Assembly (NCBI GenBank): GCA_001897995.1
Contig: MKRV01000236.1
Span: 100,291-164,290, forward strand
Source: Alphaproteobacteria bacterium 65-37
Lineage (GTDB): Bacteria > Pseudomonadota > Alphaproteobacteria > Reyranellales > Reyranellaceae
Reading direction: 5' to 3'
Length of the DNA stretch: 64,000 nt
The stretch's first letter is position 1. The number at the start of each line of letters is the position of its first letter. This document shows, piece after piece, positions 1 to 9,642 of this stretch. The notes below the pieces were generated by a model. The model had not been told where the DNA came from. It was given only the letters and a program-made list of their open reading frames with translations, and did no database searches. A program made the translations under genes and the position numbers.

Positions 1-166
1 CGACTTCGCCGGATCGGCCAAGCTCGGCGACTGGGTCGAGGCGCATGTCGACGTCCACAAGGTCGGCGGCCGTCTGGCCTTCGCCAATTGCTACCTGAAG
101 GTCGGCGACGAACGCATCGTGCATGCCAGCGCCGTGTTCGCGCGCACCGGCGATCGTCCCGGCTGA
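1..166 (+). CDS. Hotdog-fold acyl-CoA thioesterase, C-terminal fragment
   Basis: The gene starts outside the window; about 54 C-terminal codons remain, in frame from base 2 to a TGA at 164-166. The segment GDWVEAHVDVHKVGGRLAF followed by a strand ending in ASAVFART is typical of the last helix-distal strands of PaaI/4HBT-type thioesterases, which hydrolyse acyl-CoA esters in the cytoplasm. The catalytic residues lie upstream and cannot be seen. The stop is 15 bases before the GNAT gene start, so the two are probably co-transcribed. Family assignment is moderate because only the tail is present. Confidence 0.6.
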   Translation, partial: DFAGSAKLGDWVEAHVDVHKVGGRLAFANCYLKVGDERIVHASAVFARTGDRPG

Positions 167-181
167 CGCCGGCGTGTCGAC

Positions 182-1159
182 ATGACCGACGCGGAGCCCT
201 CCGCCGCGGTGCCGGCACGGCTGCGCCTGGCACGCTCGTCCGACCGCCAGGCGCTCGTCGACCTGCTGCACGCGACCTGGCGAACGACATTCGCGCCACA
301 CCTGCCCGGCACCGCGACCACGACCTTCTTCGAAAGGAAGATCGCCGAAATTTACATTGCCCGCGACTGGCCCGAGGTTGTCGTCGCCGAGATGGATGGC
401 GTCGTTGCCGGCCTCGCGCATCTCGAGGATCGGCTGATCGCCACTCTGCACGTCGCACCGGCCTTGTGGCGCCGCGGGATCGGGCGCCAGCTCCTGCAGC
501 ACGTCGAACGCGAGGCCGTCGCTCGTGGACACCGCGCGGTCGTCCTGCAGGTCGAAGACTTCAATGCACGGGCCATCGACCTCTACCGGCGCAACGACTA
601 TGTCGAGATCGCCCGCCGGCCGGATCGCGAATTCGGCAGCGACGGCAGATCAATCACGATGGCGAAGCTGCTCGATGACGGATCTGCCATCGACGGCCCC
701 GGTATGGTGCGCGCCTGGCGCCCCGACGATCGGGCGCAATGCCTCGCCCTGTTCGACGGTAACGTGCCCGACTATTTCGCGCCCAAGGAACGCGCCGACT
801 TCATCGCCTTCCTCGACGACCTGCGTGGCCCCTACCTCGTGATCGAGGACGCTACCGGCAATGTCGTCGCCTGCGGCGGCTTTCAGGCCGACGACCGAAA
901 CGAAGGCGTCGTCGTGCTCTGCTGGGGAATGGTCGACCGCCGCCACCATCGCGCGGGCCTCGGACGGCGGCTCCTGCAGGCGCGCCTCGATCTGATCGCC
1001 GCGAGCGACCTCTTCACGACGGTGACGGTCGAGACCACGCCCTTCAGTCGCGGCTTCTTCGAACGTGCAGGCTTCGTATGCACGCAGGTGGTGTCCGACG
1101 GCTTTGCCCCGGGATATGATCGCGTCGACATGCAACGTCCGATCGGAGCGGTCCGCTGA
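182..1159 (+). CDS. Double-domain GNAT N-acetyltransferase
   Basis: A 325-residue protein with two acetyltransferase domains in tandem. The first (about residues 12-160) has the acetyl-CoA pyrophosphate-binding motif in WRRGIGRQLL and ends in the usual ARAIDLYRRNDY helix-strand. The second (about 175-320) has HHRAGLGRRLL and a matching FFERAGF end. Each half is close to the usual 150-residue GNAT length, so this is a fusion or internal duplication and not one long domain. The acceptor substrate cannot be inferred. The TGA overlaps a CTG (CTGA) that probably starts the MFS gene, suggesting translational coupling between the two. Confidence 0.85.
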   Translation: MTDAEPSAAVPARLRLARSSDRQALVDLLHATWRTTFAPHLPGTATTTFFERKIAEIYIARDWPEVVVAEMDGVVAGLAHLEDRLIATLHVAPALWRRGIGRQLLQHVEREAVARGHRAVVLQVEDFNARAIDLYRRNDYVEIARRPDREFGSDGRSITMAKLLDDGSAIDGPGMVRAWRPDDRAQCLALFDGNVPDYFAPKERADFIAFLDDLRGPYLVIEDATGNVVACGGFQADDRNEGVVVLCWGMVDRRHHRAGLGRRLLQARLDLIAASDLFTTVTVETTPFSRGFFERAGFVCTQVVSDGFAPGYDRVDMQRPIGAVR

Positions 1160-2430
1160 GTCCCGAACCGCGCGCAGTCCCTTTCCCCGAGGCGGGCAAA
1201 GCGCCCGGCAGAACCAGCGTTCCCAAGCTCGTCCTGACGGCCTTCCTGCCGTTCGCTCTGGGCTACTTCCTGAGCTTCCTCTTTCGCTCGCTGAACGCCG
1301 TCGTGGCGCCGGCCCTGCAGAGCGAACTCGGCCTCGGCGAAGCGGCAATCGGCATCGTGACCTCCATGTATCTGGCCGCGTTCGTGGTGGCCCAGCTGCC
1401 GGCCGGCGTGGCCCTGGACCGCTTCGGGCCGCGCCGCGTGGCGCCGCTCATGCTGATGGCGACGGCGGCCGGCGCGGTGATCTTCGCGCTCGGCCGCGAT
1501 GCCGTGACGCTCAGCATCGGCCGTGCCCTGATCGGGCTCGGTCTTTCGGTCGCCTTGATGAGCGGCTTCAAGGCCAACGTCCTCTACTGGCCGATCGGTC
1601 GCCTGCCGCTCGCCAATGCCTTCATGATGACCTTCGGCGGGCTGGGGGCAGCCATGGCGACGCGGCCGGTGCAGTGGCTGCTGGCCGACTACGACTGGCG
1701 CCACATCTTCCTCGGACTCGCCGTCATCACAGCCGCCGTCGCGCTCTACCAGATCCTGGCGGCACCGGCCTTCGACCGCGGCGGCAAGGGCCGTCTGAGC
1801 GACGAGTTGCACGGCCTGCTGGGTGTGCTGAAGCGGCCGCTGTTCTGGCGTGCCGGCCTCGCACCGACCTTCTCGCTGGGTGTCTGGGTCTGCTACGCGA
1901 GCTTCTGGGCGGCAGGTTGGCTGCGCGACGTGGCGCATCTCGATGAACCGTCGGTCGGCGTCGCCCTGTTCACACTCTCGATCGCGATCATCCCGGGCTA
2001 CTTCTTCAGCGGCATGATCGTCGACCTGCTGCAGCGCAGGGGCGTCCGCGGCGGCCATGTGCTGCTGGCCTACGGCGTGCTGTTCCTCGCCATCCACATC
2101 CCGGTCGCCCTGAACGTGACGGCCGCGCCCAAGCTTCTCTGGTTCGTCTACATCATGTTCGGCGGCCTGCCGGTCGTCTGCTACGCGCTGGTCACACGCG
2201 CCTTCGCGCCCGAGCTCGCCGGTCGGGTCAACACGACGCTCAACCTGGTGTGCATGGCCATCGCTTTCCTGGTGCAGGCAGCGATCGGCCCGGCGCTCGT
2301 CTGGATGGAAGCTGCCCATGGCCTGCCGCGGGCACAGGCGCACCAGGTCGTAACCTTCGCTCTGCTGGCAATGCAGGCCATTGCCTGGGCATGGTTCGCG
2401 CTCAGCCGCGATGCCCGGGAGCTGGCGTAG
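1156..2430 (+). CDS. MFS transporter, probable CTG start
   Basis: About 424 residues with the 12-helix pattern of the major facilitator superfamily. The first ATG/GTG/TTG in frame is the GTG at 1303, but starting there would cut off the first transmembrane helix, which is clearly encoded upstream (TAFLPFALGYFLSFLFRSL). The frame is open back to a stop at 1117-1119, and the only plausible start is CTG at 1156, preceded by GGAG seven bases away and overlapping the GNAT stop as CTGA. The loop after helix 2 has the family motif as LDRFGPRRV. Substrate unknown; the shape resembles nitrate/nitrite or drug-type MFS proteins but nothing decides it. Confidence 0.75.
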   Translation: MSPEPRAVPFPEAGKAPGRTSVPKLVLTAFLPFALGYFLSFLFRSLNAVVAPALQSELGLGEAAIGIVTSMYLAAFVVAQLPAGVALDRFGPRRVAPLMLMATAAGAVIFALGRDAVTLSIGRALIGLGLSVALMSGFKANVLYWPIGRLPLANAFMMTFGGLGAAMATRPVQWLLADYDWRHIFLGLAVITAAVALYQILAAPAFDRGGKGRLSDELHGLLGVLKRPLFWRAGLAPTFSLGVWVCYASFWAAGWLRDVAHLDEPSVGVALFTLSIAIIPGYFFSGMIVDLLQRRGVRGGHVLLAYGVLFLAIHIPVALNVTAAPKLLWFVYIMFGGLPVVCYALVTRAFAPELAGRVNTTLNLVCMAIAFLVQAAIGPALVWMEAAHGLPRAQAHQVVTFALLAMQAIAWAWFALSRDARELA

Positions 2431-2434
2431 CGAA

Positions 2435-2465
2435 CCGCCCCTGCGCGGTGTCGGCGCAGGGGCGG
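2435..2465. terminator. Convergent hairpin between the MFS gene and rho
   Basis: A perfect 12-bp inverted repeat (CCGCCCCTGCGC / GCGCAGGGGCGG, 7-base loop) fills the gap between the plus-strand MFS stop and the minus-strand rho stop. It could terminate both transcripts, though no T-tract follows on either side. Confidence 0.5.
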
Positions 2466-2471
2466 CTTCGC

Positions 2472-3851
<1,380 letters not shown>

Positions 3852-3939
3852 CTGTCTTCAATCTGGTGGGGAAATGACGCACGCGCTTTCGCCGGCCGGA
3901 CCGGCCAAACGTCGAAAATCAGCGCTGTGTCGTACTAGG

Positions 3940-3982
3940 GGGCCCCGTCGAGTTACCGCCGGGGAGGCGATGCCAGGGGCCC
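3940..3982 (-). other. Possible rho leader hairpin
   Basis: In the transcribed leader of rho, GGGCCCC (from 3976-3982) can pair with GGGGCCC (from 3940-3946) around a 29-base loop. rho leaders are known sites of autogenous control in enterobacteria; a role here is inference. Confidence 0.3.
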
Positions 3983-3994
3983 TGAGGTGGCGTT

Positions 3995-4023
3995 TATATA
4001 GGCAGGCACCCTGATCTTGTCAA
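3995..4023 (-). promoter_or_regulatory. Sigma-70-type promoter of rho
   Basis: Read on the minus strand: perfect TTGACA (4018-4023), a 17-base spacer and TATATA (3995-4000). It lies about 140 bases before the rho start and overlaps the stop codon of the upstream cupin gene, so rho is transcribed independently of that operon. Confidence 0.75.
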
Positions 4024-4415
4024 AGCCCGGCCGCCACCGGCCGATGTTCGGTCCCGGCCCCCGGAGTCACGAACAGGAGCTGCCCGGCCTTGTGGACGAT
4101 ACCGCGATGCCAGGCGCCCTGGGGCACGACGAAGGTCTGGCCGGGCGTAAGCGCCGTCCGCTCTTCGCCCGACGCGGTCTCGATCACCATCTCCATCTCG
4201 CCCGACAGCAGGGTCAGGATCTCCTCGCCGGCCGGATGGCGCTCCCAATGCGGCCAGTCGCCGGACTGGTCGAAGATGCCCATCAGCCGGCCCTTGTCGA
4301 GCTCACGGCGCTGCTCGACGGTCGCCCAGAAGGCCTCGCCGCCCTCGATCACGGAGGCCCGCTCGTCAGGCCGCAGGTGGATATAGGTCGTGTCGAGCGA
4401 AAGGGCCTGACTCAT
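4020..4415 (-). CDS. Cupin-domain protein
   Basis: A 131-residue single cupin beta-barrel. Residues roughly 60-110 show the two cupin motifs in divergent form: HWERHPAGEEILTLLSGEME and a later PQGAWHRGIVH. The conserved His, Glu and second-motif His suggest a bound metal, but the enzyme activity, if any, is unknown. The start ATG overlaps the stop of the upstream dehydrogenase as ATGA. The reading frame stays open far upstream, but that part is antisense-like sequence within the dehydrogenase gene. It is the last gene of a four-cistron unit with a decarboxylase-like protein, a small ORF and a dehydrogenase. Confidence 0.85.
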   Translation of the reverse strand: MSQALSLDTTYIHLRPDERASVIEGGEAFWATVEQRRELDKGRLMGIFDQSGDWPHWERHPAGEEILTLLSGEMEMVIETASGEERTALTPGQTFVVPQGAWHRGIVHKAGQLLFVTPGAGTEHRPVAAGL

Positions 4416-5323
4416 GCGTTCTCCTCGGCCAGCATCTCGGCGTATCGGAAGATCTCGGTATGGTCCGCGCCCTTGCCCAGCCGGCCATCGGCTGCCGCCC
4501 AATAGGATACCGCCTGTTCGAGGTTCGGCATATGGAGCTCGAGGTGACGTGCGACGTCGCCTGCCGTGCGCAGGTCCTTGGCCATCAGCGCCGCCGTGAA
4601 GCCCGCCGCGAAGCTGCGCGACACGACAAACTGCCGTCCCTTCACTTCGGTGGCGTTGCTCTTGCCGGTCGAGCTGTTGAAGACGTCGACCATGGTGCCG
4701 GGATCGAGGCCGAAAGCCTCCCCGACGACCAGCGCTTCGCACATCGCCACCAGTCCGGCGGCCGAGAGGTAATTGTTCAACGCCTTCAGCGCGTGACCGG
4801 CGCCGGCCGGACCGCAATGCGTGATCGTCTTGCCCATGGCGCCGAACACCGGCCGGACCCGCTCGAGGTCGGCCGCCGCACCGCCGACCATGATGCTGAG
4901 CGAGCCGTCGACCGCCCGCTTCACCCCACCCGAGACCGGCGCATCGAGCAGCGCCACGCCGCGCGCCGCGAGATCGCGTGCGAGCTTCTGGGTGTCGACG
5001 GGATTGGACGAGCTCATGTCCATGACCAAGGCGCCCGCCTCGAGGCCTTCGAAGGCGGCATCGCGACCTTCGAGCACGGCCTGCCGCACGATCTTGCCGT
5101 CCGGCAGCATGGTGATGAGAGCCGCCGCCCCCTTGGCGGCCGCCTTGGCCGATGCCGTCGCCAGCGCTGCGGGATGGGCGCCCACGAAATCCGAGACCGC
5201 TTTCTGCGAGACGTCGAAGACCTGCAGCTTGAAGCCCGCCTCGACCAGGCGGCTCGCCATCGGCCGCCCCATCATGCCGAGACCGATGAAGGCGATGGTG
5301 GCGGGAGGCGCAAGCGTCGTCAT
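4412..5323 (-). CDS. NAD(P)-dependent beta-hydroxyacid dehydrogenase (3-hydroxyisobutyrate dehydrogenase family)
   Basis: A 303-residue cytoplasmic oxidoreductase. The N-terminal Rossmann domain opens with FIGLGMMGRPMASRL. The substrate-binding signature DAPVSGGVKRA is near residue 120, and the catalytic lysine lies in GAGHALKALNN near residue 175. Length and motif order match 3-hydroxyisobutyrate, tartronate semialdehyde and related dehydrogenases; the exact substrate cannot be chosen from sequence. GAGGAAG precedes the ATG. It follows a 24-codon small ORF by 15 bases and overlaps the cupin gene by four, so the genes are co-translated. Confidence 0.92.
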   Translation of the reverse strand: MTTLAPPATIAFIGLGMMGRPMASRLVEAGFKLQVFDVSQKAVSDFVGAHPAALATASAKAAAKGAAALITMLPDGKIVRQAVLEGRDAAFEGLEAGALVMDMSSSNPVDTQKLARDLAARGVALLDAPVSGGVKRAVDGSLSIMVGGAAADLERVRPVFGAMGKTITHCGPAGAGHALKALNNYLSAAGLVAMCEALVVGEAFGLDPGTMVDVFNSSTGKSNATEVKGRQFVVSRSFAAGFTAALMAKDLRTAGDVARHLELHMPNLEQAVSYWAAADGRLGKGADHTEIFRYAEMLAEENA

Positions 5324-5338
5324 GGTCAGCTTCCTCGA

Positions 5339-5413
5339 TCAGCTTTCTGGGATGAAGTCGTATTCATAGAGCGGCCGCAGCCGTCCGGGAATGGTGCCGG
5401 ACGGCTGCGCCAT
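5339..5413 (-). CDS. Putative 24-residue small protein in the CMD-dehydrogenase operon
   Basis: An ATG at 5411-5413 is preceded at good spacing by AGGA (the stop of the upstream gene runs TAA-AGGACGACCG-ATG) and opens a 24-codon frame ending in TGA, 15 bases before the dehydrogenase. The peptide begins MAQPSGTIPGRLRPLYEY and ends DFIPES. The gap would otherwise be an unexplained 100 bases. The same bases contain a perfect 12-bp inverted repeat (arms 5378-5389 and 5398-5409), so a structural role for the DNA or RNA is the main alternative. Function unknown. Confidence 0.5.
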   Translation of the reverse strand: MAQPSGTIPGRLRPLYEYDFIPES

Positions 5414-5423
5414 CGGTCGTCCT

Positions 5424-5876
5424 TTAGACGCCGCGTTCCCTGAAGACTTCGCGCGCCGTCTTGAAAGCATCGAGGCTGGCCGGGATACCGCAATAGATCC
5501 CGACCTGCAGGAAGATCTCCTTGATCTCGTCCTTGGTGAGGCCGTTGTTCAAGGCGCCGTTGATGTGGAGCTTGAGCTCCGGGCCGCGGTTGAGCGCCGC
5601 CAGCATGGCGAGATTGAGCATCGAGCGCGACTTCTTGGAGAGGCCCGGGCGCGTCCAGAGGTAACCCCAGCAATACTCGGTCGTGATGTCCTGGAACGTC
5701 ATCATGAAGTCGTCGGCATTGGCCATCGAGTTGTCGACATAGCCCGCGCCCAGCACGGCTTTGCGGACCTTCATGCCCTCGTCGTAGAGCTTCTTGTTGC
5801 GCGGATTGGGCCGGGCCTTCACTGCCTTGGCCTTTGCCGTCTTGGTCTTCGCCTTTGCCCGAGTGGCCTTCGCCAT
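5424..5876 (-). CDS. Carboxymuconolactone decarboxylase family protein
   Basis: A 150-residue alpha-helical protein of the CMD/AhpD superfamily. The C-terminal half carries the family pattern HINGALNNGLTKDEIKEI followed by a Y-x-G-I-P-A element, typical of the 4-carboxymuconolactone decarboxylase branch; there is no AhpD CxxC, so a peroxidase role is unlikely. The first about 25 residues are an Ala/Lys tail (repeated AKA/TKA units) absent from ordinary members and probably disordered. GGAGGAAC lies just before the ATG. It is first in an operon with a small ORF, a dehydrogenase and a cupin, suggesting degradation of a small carboxylate; the substrate is unknown. Confidence 0.88.
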   Translation of the reverse strand: MAKATRAKAKTKTAKAKAVKARPNPRNKKLYDEGMKVRKAVLGAGYVDNSMANADDFMMTFQDITTEYCWGYLWTRPGLSKKSRSMLNLAMLAALNRGPELKLHINGALNNGLTKDEIKEIFLQVGIYCGIPASLDAFKTAREVFRERGV

Positions 5877-6089
5877 GTCCGTTCCTCCGTATTATGCCAG
5901 CAGGCTGTATATCAGATCGAAACCATGGGCGGCGGACTTGCGGACGCGTGTCGAAATTCCGGCTGATCCGCGACAGGCCTTGGCCTAGATTGGCGGCCGA
6001 CATGCTGACGGAGGGGGCGTGACCCTTCCGCCCCTGATTGCGGGGGCACCTCCCTTGACGATGCGGGAGGAGATTGAAGAGGGGCGGTA

Positions 6090-7349
6090 TTGCTGGGTTT
6101 CCTTCTCGAGATTCTCGGATTGGCGCTCTGCAGCTATGTCGCGATCCTGCTCCTGGCCGATCTCTACCTGATCCTGGTTCACCTCAGTCGATCGAAAGCC
6201 GAACTCGCGCGTGAAGCGGAACTCGGCCAGGTGGGTCGCGGCGCCGAGCCGAAGATCTGCGTGAAGCTGCCGATCTTCAACGAAGGCCGCAGCGTGGCGC
6301 CGGCCATCGATGCGCTCTGCCAGCTCGACTGGCCGCGCGACAAGCTCGAGATCATGGTGCTGGACGACAGCACCGACGATACGTCAGCCATCGTCGCCGA
6401 ACGCGTCGCACACTGGCGGGCGGCCGGCCTGCAGATCAGCGTATTGCGACGCAGCCATCGTGAGGAGTTCAAGGCCGGCGCTCTGGCCGCTGCCGTCGAC
6501 CAGACCGACGCGCGCTTCTTCGCGATCTTCGACGTCGACTATCGTCCCGCGCCCTCCTTCCTGCGCCTGACCATGGCCGCCCTGCTGGCCGATCCCAAGG
6601 CCGCCTTCGTCCAGGCCCGCCTCGATTTTCGCAACCGCGACCGCAACCTGCTGACCCGCGCACAGGCCATCGAGCTCGACACCTTCTTCGCCTACGAGCA
6701 GGCGGCGCGAAACTGGGCCGGCGTGCCGATGACGTTCAACGGCACCTGCGGGGTCTGGCGCCGCGAAGCGATCGAGCAGGCCGGGGGCTGGAGCGGCCGA
6801 TCGCTGGTCGAAGACCAGGATCTCAGCTTCCGGGCGTTCGCGGCCGGCTGGCGATGCCGCAACCTGGTCTCAGTGTCGGCCGCCGGCGAGCTGCCCGAGA
6901 GCTTCGGCGTGCTGGCAGTGCAGCGGACGCGCTGGGGCGCCGGCACGGCGCAGGCCTTCAACGACCTGTCATGGCGACTGCTCCATCATCTGCGCTGGCA
7001 CCAGGCCGTGATCTTCGCCCTGCTGGCGCAATTCTATGCCGCGATCTCCCTGCTGCTGGGGGCCATCTTCGTCGTTGCCGCCGTGACCTTGCTGGTCGAT
7101 GCCAGGCGCGGCCTGTGCATCCTGCTGGCCTTCCTCGCCGTCGCCGTGCTGCTGGTCGTCCTGAAGACGAGCGGGGCAGCCCTTGCCACGTCGGTGCAGG
7201 GCCGTCGCGTCGGAATCGGCTTCCTGCGCGACATCGTCGGCATGTGGGTGATGGAGTTGGCGCTGCTGCCGGTGGTCGGGCTCGCGCTGGTCAAAGGCTA
7301 CTTGAAGCACCGCCTGGTGTTCGATCGGACACCGAAGAGCGGCCGCTGA
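6090..7349 (+). CDS. Membrane-bound family 2 glycosyltransferase
   Basis: A 419-residue processive-type GT2. A hydrophobic N-terminal helix (about 5-32) is followed by the catalytic domain with DD (92-93), the metal-binding D-x-D as FDVDY (147-151), the acceptor region ED (241-242) and QRTRW (278-282), the set found in cellulose, mannan and hyaluronan synthases. Three or four C-terminal helices (about 305-405) complete the topology. It would polymerise or transfer a sugar at the inner membrane from a nucleotide sugar. The start is TTG: an in-frame stop at 6075-6077 excludes anything earlier, and GAGGGG lies at proper spacing. No PilZ domain is present, and no polysaccharide partner genes are adjacent. 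Confidence 0.88.
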   Translation: MLGFLLEILGLALCSYVAILLLADLYLILVHLSRSKAELAREAELGQVGRGAEPKICVKLPIFNEGRSVAPAIDALCQLDWPRDKLEIMVLDDSTDDTSAIVAERVAHWRAAGLQISVLRRSHREEFKAGALAAAVDQTDARFFAIFDVDYRPAPSFLRLTMAALLADPKAAFVQARLDFRNRDRNLLTRAQAIELDTFFAYEQAARNWAGVPMTFNGTCGVWRREAIEQAGGWSGRSLVEDQDLSFRAFAAGWRCRNLVSVSAAGELPESFGVLAVQRTRWGAGTAQAFNDLSWRLLHHLRWHQAVIFALLAQFYAAISLLLGAIFVVAAVTLLVDARRGLCILLAFLAVAVLLVVLKTSGAALATSVQGRRVGIGFLRDIVGMWVMELALLPVVGLALVKGYLKHRLVFDRTPKSGR

Positions 7350-7354
7350 CTAAG

Positions 7355-7840
7355 TTAAACCTGTTCGGTCGACGGCGCGGGACGCGGCTCCACGATGCCG
7401 GCGGCGGCCTGGGGCGGCGTATCGAGGCCCTTGGCATGGGCGCGCTGGCAAAGCTCCTCGATGGTGATGTTGTCGAGCTGCGCCATCATCTCCTCGCGCA
7501 ACTTCTCCCAGAGCGGCCAGACCACCTCATGGGCGAGCGGCGAGCCGATCGACGGATCGTTGGGCTCGGTCTCGACTTCGAGATTGCGCACCACGCGCAC
7601 CACCTCGCCCAAGGTGATCGCGACCTTGTCGCGGCCGAGCCGGTAACCACCGCGCGGGCCGCGCTTGCCGTTCAGGATGCCGGCCCGTACCAGATGCTGC
7701 AGCACCTGCTCGAGATAACGCTTGGGAATGCGCTGGCGTTCGGTGATGTCGCCGCTGCGCACCGGATGCTCGCCGACATGGAACGCCACATCGAGAACAG
7801 CCTCGATGGCGAACATCGTCTTCTTGCTCAGGCGAGGCAT
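7355..7840 (-). CDS. Rrf2-family transcriptional regulator
   Basis: A 161-residue DNA-binding protein with the Rrf2 winged helix at the N terminus (LSKKTMFAIEAVLDVAFH), the recognition element IPKRYLEQVLQHLVRAGI and the wing GPRGGYRLGR. It contains only one cysteine (in EELCQRA), so it cannot bind an Fe-S cluster the way IscR or NsrR do; it resembles cluster-free Rrf2 proteins such as CymR. The start at 7840 was chosen because the winged helix begins immediately after it and GGGAACG precedes it. It follows dut by 19 bases and is the last gene of the ubiE-dut unit. Target genes are unknown. Confidence 0.88.
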   Translation of the reverse strand: MPRLSKKTMFAIEAVLDVAFHVGEHPVRSGDITERQRIPKRYLEQVLQHLVRAGILNGKRGPRGGYRLGRDKVAITLGEVVRVVRNLEVETEPNDPSIGSPLAHEVVWPLWEKLREEMMAQLDNITIEELCQRAHAKGLDTPPQAAAGIVEPRPAPSTEQV

Positions 7841-7859
7841 TGTCGTTCCCGTCCCCTTT

Positions 7860-8354
7860 TCAGGCGCGTTTTGCCGACCCGGCTGCCGCTCCTGTCTGTA
7901 CGCCCGTGGACCCGAATCCCCCCGCGCCGCGCGCCGTCTCGTCGAGTGTCGCGACTTCTCGCCAGGCGGCACGCGCATGGCGAGCGACAATCATTTGAGC
8001 AATTCGCATGCCGCGTTCAATCCGAAAAGGCTCCTTGCCGAGATTGATCAGGATGACGCCGATTTCGCCGCGATAGTCCGCGTCGATGGTTCCCGGCGTG
8101 TTGACCAGGGTGATGCCGTGCTTGGCCGCCAGGCCCGATCGCGGCCGCACCTGGGCCTCGAAGCCCACCGGCAGGGCAATGGAGATGCCGGTCGGCACGA
8201 TACGGCGCTCGAGCGGGCCGAGTTCGATCGGCTGGTCGATGGCGGCAAGCAGATCGGCGCCGGCCGCCGCGGTGGTCGCATAGTCGGGCAGGGGCAGATC
8301 GCGCGCGTGGGCCAGGCGCACGATCTCGATCTCGACACTTTCCACGCCCTTCAT
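7860..8354 (-). CDS. dut: Deoxyuridine 5'-triphosphate nucleotidohydrolase (dUTPase)
   Basis: Hydrolyses dUTP to dUMP and pyrophosphate, preventing uracil incorporation and feeding dTMP synthesis. All five trimeric dUTPase motifs are present in 164 residues: AGADL (31-35), RSGLA (72-76), GTIDADYRG with catalytic Asp91, RGMRIAQ (114-120) and the P-loop-like [10 protein letters not shown] (142-151) that closes over the active site. A short Ala-rich tail follows. It is downstream of coaBC, the usual alphaproteobacterial arrangement. Confidence 0.96.
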   Translation of the reverse strand: MKGVESVEIEIVRLAHARDLPLPDYATTAAAGADLLAAIDQPIELGPLERRIVPTGISIALPVGFEAQVRPRSGLAAKHGITLVNTPGTIDADYRGEIGVILINLGKEPFRIERGMRIAQMIVARHARAAWREVATLDETARGAGGFGSTGVQTGAAAGSAKRA

Positions 8355-8402
8355 CAGCTCTTCTCCCCCGTCCTCGTCGTGCCTGTTTTGATCATACTGG
8401 TT

Positions 8403-9629
8403 TCACTCGGCAGCCTCTGCCTTGCGTGGCTGCCCGAAGTGCGCGGCGATCCGATCGGCCAGCCGCAGCGCGACGTCCTCCTTGGCGAGCGTCGGCCAAT
8501 CCTCGACCCCTTTGGCGCTGATCAGGTGCACCGTATTGCGCTCGCCGCCGAAAGTTCCCGTGGCCGGCGAAACGTCATTGGCGACGATCCAGTCGCAGCC
8601 CTTGCGCTTGCGCTTCTCGACGGCGTTGGCGACCACGTCCTCGGTTTCGGCGGCAAAGCCCACGACCAGCGCCGGCCGGCCGGGGCCGGGCTTGGAGAGC
8701 GTCGCCAGGATGTCGGGGTTGGGGGCGAGCTCGAGGGTCGGCGGCTCGGCGCCGGCCTTCTTCTTGATCTTGGCTGCGGCGGGGCGGGCAGCCTTCCAGT
8801 CGGCGACGGCGGCGGCGCAGACGGCGATGTCGACCGATCCGGCCGCAAGGCAGGCTGCCAGCATCTGGTCCGCCGAATTGATGCGCACGACCGTCACGCC
8901 CGTCGGATCGGGCACGACCACCGGGCCGCTCACCAGGGTGACCTCGGCGCCGAGTCGGGCCAGCGCCTGGGCGATGGCATGGCCCTGCTTGCCCGAGGAA
9001 TGGTTGGAGATGTAACGCACGGGATCGAGCGCTTCGCGGGTCGGCCCCGAGGTGACCAGCGCCCGGCGTCCGGCCAGCGGCTTCTCGACCGTCAGCATCG
9101 CCTCGATGGCTGCCACGATCTCAAGCGGCTCGGACATCCGGCCCGGCCCGTACTCGTTGCACGCCATCGCGCCCTCGTTGGGCCCGACGAAGCTGACGCC
9201 CCGCTTCTTCAGGATCTCGACATTGGCCACAGTGGCGGCATGCGTCCACATGCGCACATTCATCGCCGGCGCGGCGAGCACCGGCTTGTCGGTGGCGAGC
9301 AGCACGGTCGCGGCGAGATCGTCGGCCATGCCGGCCGCCATCCGCGCCAGCATGTTGGCGGTCGCCGGGGCGACGACCAGCAGGTCGGCATCGCGCGACA
9401 GCTGGATGTGGCCCATCTCGCTTTCGTCGGTCAGCGAGAACATGTCGCTGTAGACCTTGTCCTCCGTCAGGGCCTGCAGCGACAGCGGTGTCACGAATTT
9501 CGCGCCGGCTTCGGTCAGAACGCAACGCACCGAGGCGCCGCGTTCCCGCAGGCGCCTGACCAGGTCCAACGACTTGAACGCCGCGATGCCTCCCGCGACG
9601 ATCAGCAGGATCCGTTTACCGTGCAACAT
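8403..9629 (-). CDS. coaBC: Bifunctional phosphopantothenoylcysteine decarboxylase / phosphopantothenate-cysteine ligase
   Basis: Two consecutive steps of coenzyme A synthesis in one 408-residue protein. The N-terminal CoaC half is a flavoprotein with the active-site His in GHIQLSRDADLLVVAPATAN, the substrate signature PAMNVRMW and the catalytic cysteine in ACNEYGPGRM. The C-terminal CoaB half begins near residue 190 with VTSGPTREALDPVRYISN, continues with SSGKQGHAIA and contains the Lys-rich loop KIKKK. It lies between a TauE/SafE gene and dut on the same strand. Confidence 0.97.
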   Translation of the reverse strand: MLHGKRILLIVAGGIAAFKSLDLVRRLRERGASVRCVLTEAGAKFVTPLSLQALTEDKVYSDMFSLTDESEMGHIQLSRDADLLVVAPATANMLARMAAGMADDLAATVLLATDKPVLAAPAMNVRMWTHAATVANVEILKKRGVSFVGPNEGAMACNEYGPGRMSEPLEIVAAIEAMLTVEKPLAGRRALVTSGPTREALDPVRYISNHSSGKQGHAIAQALARLGAEVTLVSGPVVVPDPTGVTVVRINSADQMLAACLAAGSVDIAVCAAAVADWKAARPAAAKIKKKAGAEPPTLELAPNPDILATLSKPGPGRPALVVGFAAETEDVVANAVEKRKRKGCDWIVANDVSPATGTFGGERNTVHLISAKGVEDWPTLAKEDVALRLADRIAAHFGQPRKAEAAE

Positions 9630-9642
9630 GCCGGCAAGAGTA

